Assembly (NCBI GenBank): GCA_964639665.1
Contig: CAZXEU010000021.1
Location: forward strand, 1 to 10,941
Reading direction: 5' to 3'
Source: CAZXEU01 sp964639665
GTDB taxonomy: Bacteria > Bacteroidota > Rhodothermia > Rhodothermales > Bin80
DNA length: 10,941 nucleotides
The notes under the pieces were generated by a model that worked only from the letters and a program-made list of their open reading frames with translations, was not told the origin of the DNA and did not search any database. Position numbers and translations under genes: made by a program. Below are positions 6,511 to 10,941 of the stretch, piece after piece; positions within the stretch are counted from its first letter, which is position 1, and each line of letters opens with the position of its first letter.

Positions 6511-6539
6511 GATCCGTCGAGGTTCTGAGAAGACGGATT
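6511..6539 (-). terminator. 3' hairpin after the 6545-7543 gene
   Basis: A 7-bp stem ATCCGTC (6512-6518) / GACGGAT (6532-6538), extended by one G-U pair, encloses a 13-base loop and sits 6 bases past the stop codon. No U tract follows. The position and size suggest a transcript-end structure. Confidence 0.4.
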
Positions 6540-6544
6540 GACGG

Positions 6545-7543
6545 CTATCGGACGGGGTCTATAACCGCCTGTATGGGCACCAGGTCCAGTACGGTCACTG
6601 GCTCTTCTGTGGCTGGGCGCTCGAATACAAGAACCTGCCTGTCCGTGTCTATATCCCGCAGGCTTGCGGCAAAATCGTACGTAACAAACACTTCACCCGT
6701 TCGGGCATCTATAAAATCCGTATGCCGACCGGCCTGCCCAACGAGCAGCGTGTCATTGGCCACATAGAGGTTGTGTACCATATCCCATGAATTAAACCAG
6801 TCGATGAATCCAGGTGCGCCCGGCCGGTGGATGTTCTTCTGTCGAAGCGGGCGGTAGTGCGGGGGCGCTACCATGATCGAATCCAGCTGGTCTCCCGCCA
6901 GATCGAACTTGCGCAGCACGTACTCCAGGGACTGCACGCACCAGATCTCCCGCTTGTAAACGCGAGCACACTCGGCCCCGGGCACCAGCGGCACTTCGAA
7001 CGTTTCTGCGTTGGGAGAAAGGGGCACGAAATCGCGCAAAAGGCTTCCGTCATCGGAAAAGATGTGAAGGGTCGTTCCCTCGTAGCGTGAATCCATCCTC
7101 GTACCCGCAACCTGCACGTGCCCCTCGTCCAGCACTTCGACATCACCTGCAACCAGCGTAACGTATTGCGCGGCAAAAAGGCGCTGAAACGTCCCCGTCG
7201 TGTCGAATATGCTTATGCGTCGGTTCGACTCTCCAACCACTACCCGGTTGCCGTCCACCGACAGCTCCGTAGGGCTAGAGAATTCACCGGGTCCTTCGCC
7301 CTGCCGCCCGAATGTCCGGATGCGCCGCCCTGATGCCGAAAAAACGTTGACGTTGTAAGACTTCGAATCGAGTACGTAGAATCTTCCGTCTGACGCCACG
7401 AGCTCGGCTACGGTCAGGATTTCCGGGAGCGTTACTGACTGCGCCCCGGGAAGGCGAGAAGGATCCGTCTCGAGAAGCTCTTGTGCGGCGATCTGCGAGG
7501 TGAAGACCAGGACCAGAATCAGCTTGAGCACGATCCTACGCAT
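6545..7543 (-). CDS. Secreted 6-bladed beta-propeller protein
   Basis: The product, 332 residues from the chosen start, begins with a textbook signal peptide: M-R-R-I-V-L-K, a hydrophobic core to residue 14, and T-S-Q-I-A-A before Gln21. There is no lipobox cysteine, so it is probably periplasmic or released. The propeller signature is exact: F-G-R-Q-G-E-G-P-G-E-F (78-88), preceded by D-G-R-F-Y-V-L-D and V-N-V-F-S-A-S-G and followed by R-R-I-S-I-F-D-T-T-G. The reading frame is open back to 7645, but those 34 extra residues would bury the signal peptide. ATG 7543 also has GGAG five bases upstream (7549-7552), so I take it as the start. The C-terminus is hydrophobic with Pro residues and has no anchor. 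Its function is unknown. It lies in the same orientation as the propeller genes on both sides, with gaps of 160 and 282 bases, so co-transcription is not assured. Confidence 0.88.
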   Translation of the reverse strand: MRRIVLKLILVLVFTSQIAAQELLETDPSRLPGAQSVTLPEILTVAELVASDGRFYVLDSKSYNVNVFSASGRRIRTFGRQGEGPGEFSSPTELSVDGNRVVVGESNRRISIFDTTGTFQRLFAAQYVTLVAGDVEVLDEGHVQVAGTRMDSRYEGTTLHIFSDDGSLLRDFVPLSPNAETFEVPLVPGAECARVYKREIWCVQSLEYVLRKFDLAGDQLDSIMVAPPHYRPLRQKNIHRPGAPGFIDWFNSWDMVHNLYVANDTLLVGQAGRHTDFIDARTGEVFVTYDFAASLRDIDTDRQVLVFERPATEEPVTVLDLVPIQAVIDPVR

Positions 7544-7548
7544 GGTGG

Positions 7549-7569
7549 CTCCGATGCCTGTCTGCAGGC
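7549..7569 (-). promoter_or_regulatory. Ribosome binding site with adjacent leader hairpin
   Basis: On the minus strand GGAG (7549-7552) lies five bases before ATG 7543 and decides the start of this gene. A stem-loop GCCTG-CAGA-CAGGC (7556-7569) sits three bases upstream of it and could influence access of the ribosome. The rest of the gap up to 7815 shows nothing I can name. Confidence 0.45.
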
Positions 7570-7815
7570 TGTAAAGTAACGGCCCTGTTTCTACTTTTTC
7601 CGGGTCACTCATTGCCGTTACGCCAACTCCATCCCGGCATGTCACTTGATTCGGCCAAGGTGCAAGGCGACGACGTGCAGCCAGGTCACGAATTCACTGA
7701 AATAGGGCAGAAGCCCAGGCGCCGAGCGAGCATTCAACTCGGTCGTTGCTGCGCCTTTCAAGATAGCGGTCTCGACGGCAACGGCACACATTGATCCTCG
7801 AAGCCTCGGGACCCA

Positions 7816-7830
7816 AATAAGGGCCTTATT
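7816..7830 (-). other. Palindrome overlapping the stop codon of the 7826-8992 gene
   Basis: AATAAGG-G-CCTTATT has 7-bp arms around a single base, and the gene's TAA stop (7826-7828 on the minus strand) lies inside it. No U tract follows. It may be a small 3' hairpin or chance. Confidence 0.3.
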
Positions 7831-8992
7831 CCCGGAGCTCGTATACAATGACTGCGACTCCCTCGCCGTGCGTCACGGCATAGGCTCGCCCCCCCTGAAT
7901 TACCCGCAGGTCTGTACTCACGGGAAGCTCCACCTGTCCCCGGAGATTGCTTTCGGCATCAAGGATGAGCCACTGGGCCATAGTGTCCGCAATGGACGGA
8001 GTTGTAGCCTTCACCCAGGCGCGGGAGCGATCATCCACGATGAAGGTTTCGTATGCGGGTTTGGTAGCAGATAGCTCGGCGTTGAGTACGGCCTGGCTGT
8101 ACCAGCTTGCGCTTCCCTCCACGAACCGCTCGACTTCACCGCGCGTCAGCGGGATGGGAGCAAGCACATGTGCAATAGCGCGCTGCGGAGTCCTGTCAAG
8201 AGCAATGACAGCAATGTCTACGGATTCGGTCCAGCCGGCGTACAATTTGGCTCTTGGGCCCAGGCGATAAACCGGATCGCGTCCGAAGGGCATTCCCATA
8301 GCCAGGCGGTCTTCTTCCGAAACAAGCCATTCGGAAGCCGGCAGGTCGTGCACGGGAGGTGGCACTACCTGCCCCGTCCAGTCAACGAGCATGACGTACA
8401 GTCGGCGTGCTGACAGGTCGTCGCCCGGAGAGACGGGCCAACCATATGTGACCAAGAAGCCTGTATCAAGGACGCCAACCAACCAGTAAGGCAAACCAAG
8501 AGAATCACCCGAGACCCCGAAATCATAAGCCAGTCCCAGATCGTCTGGCTCGTAGGCGGAAATGCGCTCCAGTCTGGAGTCGAACACGTAGAGCGTATCG
8601 CCGGGGCCTGAGAGAATGGACTCTAGCCTCTCGAATTCTCCGGGACCACGACCTTGCCGGCCGATGGTCTGGATCAGTCTCCCGTTCTCCGTGAAAGCAT
8701 AGATCCTGGAGTCCTGCTCATCTCCGACAAAGATGCGTCCGGACTCGTCGACGGTGACTAATTCTCCGATGCCTCCAAAGAGAATTGTGTCGCCCGTGGA
8801 TTCATCGCCTATACGGAAAAGCTCGCTGAGCATCGGTCCGGCGGGAGAAGATTCACCTGCCTCGTTTCGGTCTCCAGCCACGCAGGCCGCGAACAAAAGA
8901 ACAGCAGAGAGCGAGAGGGAGAAAGCGGCGGCGATCCCGGTGCGGATGCAGTAGCCGGTCACGCTCATGCCATGTTTTGTATCCCGAGTCAT
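7826..8992 (-). CDS. 6-bladed beta-propeller lipoprotein, paralogue A
   Basis: The 388-residue product has a lipoprotein signal: hydrophobic stretch about residues 20-36 and lipobox L-F-A-A-C with Cys37. It is then expected to be lipid-anchored in the envelope. A short linker (E-A-G-E-S-S-P-A-G) leads to the propeller: L-S-E-L-F-R-I-G-D-E-S-T-G-D-T-I-L-F-G (55-73), blade strands G-R-I-F-V-G-D and I-Y-A-F, and the signature I-G-R-Q-G-R-G-P-G-E-F (110-120), then G-P-G-D-T-L-Y-V-F-D-S. It ends V-I-V-Y-E-L-R-E. Start is ATG 8992 or, with a more usual short N-region, ATG 8968; neither has a clear Shine-Dalgarno sequence. It is closely similar along its length to the product of the next gene (9382-10509), so the two arose by tandem duplication. 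The ligand is unknown. Confidence 0.92.
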   Translation of the reverse strand: MTRDTKHGMSVTGYCIRTGIAAAFSLSLSAVLLFAACVAGDRNEAGESSPAGPMLSELFRIGDESTGDTILFGGIGELVTVDESGRIFVGDEQDSRIYAFTENGRLIQTIGRQGRGPGEFERLESILSGPGDTLYVFDSRLERISAYEPDDLGLAYDFGVSGDSLGLPYWLVGVLDTGFLVTYGWPVSPGDDLSARRLYVMLVDWTGQVVPPPVHDLPASEWLVSEEDRLAMGMPFGRDPVYRLGPRAKLYAGWTESVDIAVIALDRTPQRAIAHVLAPIPLTRGEVERFVEGSASWYSQAVLNAELSATKPAYETFIVDDRSRAWVKATTPSIADTMAQWLILDAESNLRGQVELPVSTDLRVIQGGRAYAVTHGEGVAVIVYELRE

Positions 8993-9381
8993 ACCAATGC
9001 AAGTCTGGCGGTGACCAAAGTGCTGTGGATTCCGGCAGAGACTCCAGCCAGCGGAAGCGATGGGCCATAGCTGGGCTCGTACCGGTCGCTTTTCAAAATG
9101 TACCCATTGCCGTCTGGATTCTACAAGAGCACTTCTGGACAGTCGTCTCGACCGGCAGCCTCAGATGGCCGGTCAGGCGGTACGCCCGGGCCAGGGGTCG
9201 CACCGCCGGCGGCGCCTGCGCAATTGCCGAGTGGTGCCGGCTTCGGAGTTTCGGGGTGGGACAACGTACCGAGACAGTACATGCATTCTGACCTCGCAGG
9301 TTGATGCATCCGCCTGGCCGTCGACTGCGACAACCCCGGCATCCGCTTGGACTTCCGGTCGATCGAGGTACGGAAGCACGG
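8993..9381. other. 389-base spacer between the two propeller paralogues
   Basis: No gene is supported; open frames here on both strands are low-complexity. It contains a perfect 10-base palindrome CCGCCGGCGG (9203-9212) and the hairpin at 9352-9376. A weak minus-strand promoter match for the 7826-8992 gene (TTGTAG, 18 bases, TACATT) lies near 9094-9123, too poor to annotate. Confidence 0.5.
9352..9376 (-). terminator. 3' hairpin after the 9382-10509 gene
   Basis: A perfect 6-bp stem CTTCCG/CGGAAG with a 13-base loop lies 5 bases past the stop codon. Its loop contains the palindrome TCGATCGA. No U tract follows. Loop length and distance from the stop match the hairpin after the 6545-7543 gene, and both contain TCGAGGT on the plus strand. 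Confidence 0.4.
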
Positions 9382-10509
9382 CTATTGCCGGATTTCGTAT
9401 ACGATGATAACGGGCTCTCGACCCTGGGTCACGGCGTAAGCCCGGCCTTCCCGGATTACCTGGAGGTCCGTGTTCGCGGGCAGCGTTACCTGACCGCCGA
9501 GCTGGCTTCGTGAATTCAGGATGAGCCATTGCGCCGAGGTGTCCGCCATAGACGGCGGCGTCACCTTCAGCCAGATCCGGGCCGAATCGTCTACCACGAA
9601 GGTCTCGTAAGCCTGCTTGAATTCCGGCAGATCGGCTCCCAGGAATGCTTCGCGGACCATATCCGACATTCCTTCGACGAACCATTCGATTTCGCGGCGC
9701 GTCATTGGAATCGGATCCCGTGGATAGGCAATGACATGACTGAGAGCGCCATCCGGTTCGCGGACCTCAATGTCTACGGACGCGGTCCAGCCTGCGAACA
9801 GCTCATTTCCGGGTCCCAGGCGGTACACTGGGTGGCGCCCAAAGGGCAACCCGTCCATGGCAAAGAGACTTGTGGTGAATCCTCCGGCTGGCAGGTCGTG
9901 CATGGTAGGCGGCATGGCCTCGCCCTTCCAGCTTACGCGCACTACGTACTTGCGGCGGTCCCTGTCGGCATCAATCGATCTGGGAGGCTGCCCAAAGGTC
10001 ATTAGAAAGTCTGTGTCGCGAACGCCAACAAGTTCGAGCGGTTGGCCGAGAGAATCCTGCGAAACGGTAAAATCATAGGCTAGGGCAAATGTACCCGGCT
10101 CGAACGCGGAAATGCGGTCCAATTCGGAATCAAAAACGAAGAGCGTATCGCCGGGTCCGGAATAAATGGATTCAATCCGTTCGAATTCACCTGGGCCTCC
10201 GCCCTGCCTGCCAATGGTCCCCAGCAGACTGCCATCTGCTTCGAAGGCATAGACCCTGGAGTCGTACAAATCTCCGACAAGTATTCGGCCGGTGCCCTCG
10301 ATGGCGATCAAGTTCCGAACCGCTCCGAACAGGATAGTGTCTCCCGTTGATTCGGCTCCTATCCGGAGAAGCTCGCTCAATGTCGGCCCAAAGTCAGCGA
10401 CGTCAACTGCTTCCTCTTGAACCCTCGTTGTACAGGCGGGCAGCAGTGAGGCCGCAACCAGAAAGAGGACGCAAGTCTTGATTCTCGGAGTGCGGGAGGG
10501 CTCGGACAA
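9382..10509 (-). CDS. 6-bladed beta-propeller lipoprotein, paralogue B
   Basis: From the TTG at 10509 the product is 375 residues and starts with a normal lipoprotein signal: S-E-P-S-R-T-P-R-I-K, a hydrophobic core and L-L-P-A-C with Cys26. It would be anchored in the cell envelope. It repeats the architecture of its neighbour: L-S-E-L-L-R-I-G-A-E-S-T-G-D-T-I-L-F-G, blade strands G-R-I-L-V-G-D, the signature I-G-R-Q-G-G-G-P-G-E-F (about 99-109), G-P-G-D-T-L-F-V-F-D-S, F-G-R-H-P-V-Y-R-L-G-P, and an end V-I-V-Y-E-I-R-Q. By eye, about half or more of the positions are identical to the 7826-8992 product. The frame is open to an ATG at 10665, with another at 10578. Both add a long Arg/Ala/Ser-rich stretch before the signal peptide, so I consider them less likely, but TTG 10509 has only a poorly spaced GGAG. 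The start is uncertain, the family is not. Confidence 0.9.
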   Translation of the reverse strand: MSEPSRTPRIKTCVLFLVAASLLPACTTRVQEEAVDVADFGPTLSELLRIGAESTGDTILFGAVRNLIAIEGTGRILVGDLYDSRVYAFEADGSLLGTIGRQGGGPGEFERIESIYSGPGDTLFVFDSELDRISAFEPGTFALAYDFTVSQDSLGQPLELVGVRDTDFLMTFGQPPRSIDADRDRRKYVVRVSWKGEAMPPTMHDLPAGGFTTSLFAMDGLPFGRHPVYRLGPGNELFAGWTASVDIEVREPDGALSHVIAYPRDPIPMTRREIEWFVEGMSDMVREAFLGADLPEFKQAYETFVVDDSARIWLKVTPPSMADTSAQWLILNSRSQLGGQVTLPANTDLQVIREGRAYAVTQGREPVIIVYEIRQ

Positions 10510-10941
10510 GGCTCCGGAAGAGCTGCCGGAGTCCAAGGCTACGGCCGCGCTCGCTCGGGCACGGCCGGCGCCGAACATCTCTTTGCTGGCCTTAGTACGT
10601 ACTGATGCCAAATGCTTGAGCAAGGTACGATTCGGCTGGGTCTGAGGCCTTCGACTGGCCCCCAAACCGACTTAGTCCGCTTTGGTTGCCTGCAATCTTG
10701 CCAATGTCTTCGCTGCCGATTCAGGCAAGGATGCAAAGAATAGTGGCTGGATACGGCTTCGCCGGATGTAAGCCGAAACATAGTTCCATAGCCGTCACTA
10801 ATCGACGCTAAGGGTGACCCGGTACGCGCTTGCCAATGGTCTCTCGGGTAATCGGCACCATGAGACGGCCGCTGCCCGGTGTTTCTCAATTCTTGTGTCA
10901 GCGGAAACCGGCACCTGGCTCGGAGGAAAACTTGGCCTTGT
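10510..10941. other. Right-edge region without an assigned gene
   Basis: 10510-10665 is an alternative N-terminal extension of the gene to its left. Beyond it, a minus-strand frame stays open from 10539 to the window edge, but its product is Arg/Pro-rich, low in recognisable pattern and overlaps the propeller gene, so I do not call it. A small hairpin (10751-10766, loop TTC) is visible. GGAGG at 10922-10926 followed after five bases by TTG at 10932 could start a rightward gene that runs off the window; this cannot be tested here. Confidence 0.4.

Noticed and set aside
9173..9685. 170-codon minus-strand frame overlapping the C-terminal part of paralogue B
   Set aside because: It lies on the same strand as a strong propeller gene but in another phase; the product is Arg/Gly-rich and featureless, so it is a shadow.
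10932..10941. Possible rightward gene start (GGAGG then TTG) at the right edge
   Set aside because: Only ten bases are visible, so no coding potential can be judged.

Overview
The window looks like a chromosomal segment of a moderately GC-rich Gram-negative bacterium, most likely a Gemmatimonadota member. That assignment is inference. It rests on the style of the DUF4097-type repeat protein, on the glutamyl-tRNA synthetase plus ACT-domain pair, and above all on five exported 6-bladed beta-propeller-like proteins close together, a gene type strongly expanded in that phylum. I see no transposase, integrase, phage gene, CRISPR array, tRNA or rRNA.

Layout. The left part (1-3060) reads rightward. 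It holds a DUF4097-type beta-strand repeat protein with nine S-D-G-D turns whose N-terminus looks incomplete, a 379-base GC-rich intergenic stretch with several small hairpins, then gltX followed after 3 bases by a two-ACT-domain protein, almost certainly one operon. Next comes an 820-base stretch (3061-3880) with no convincing gene. It contains a 3' hairpin, a sigma70-like promoter candidate, a weak 110-codon reading frame and a 15-base direct repeat.

The right part (3881-10665) is a cluster of five secreted or lipid-anchored propeller-like genes. The first reads rightward and converges on four that read leftward. Three of these four carry the clear family signature G-R-Q-G-x-G-P-G-E-F, and the fourth (5335-6384) a variant, G-x-G-I-G-Q-G-P-G-E-L. 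The two rightmost are close tandem paralogues with the same architecture from lipobox to C-terminus. The rightward one is divergent, lacks the signature and carries four cysteines. Several of these genes end in small stem-loops without a U tract, and two have small hairpins just upstream of the start.

How the genes work together: gltX charges tRNA-Glu, and its ACT partner may sense an amino acid. The propeller proteins are probably cell-envelope or periplasmic binding proteins. Nothing in the window (no enzyme, transporter or regulator beside them) shows what they bind. I found no clear defence or mobile system. The most unusual content is the propeller cluster itself and the large gene-poor spacers around it.
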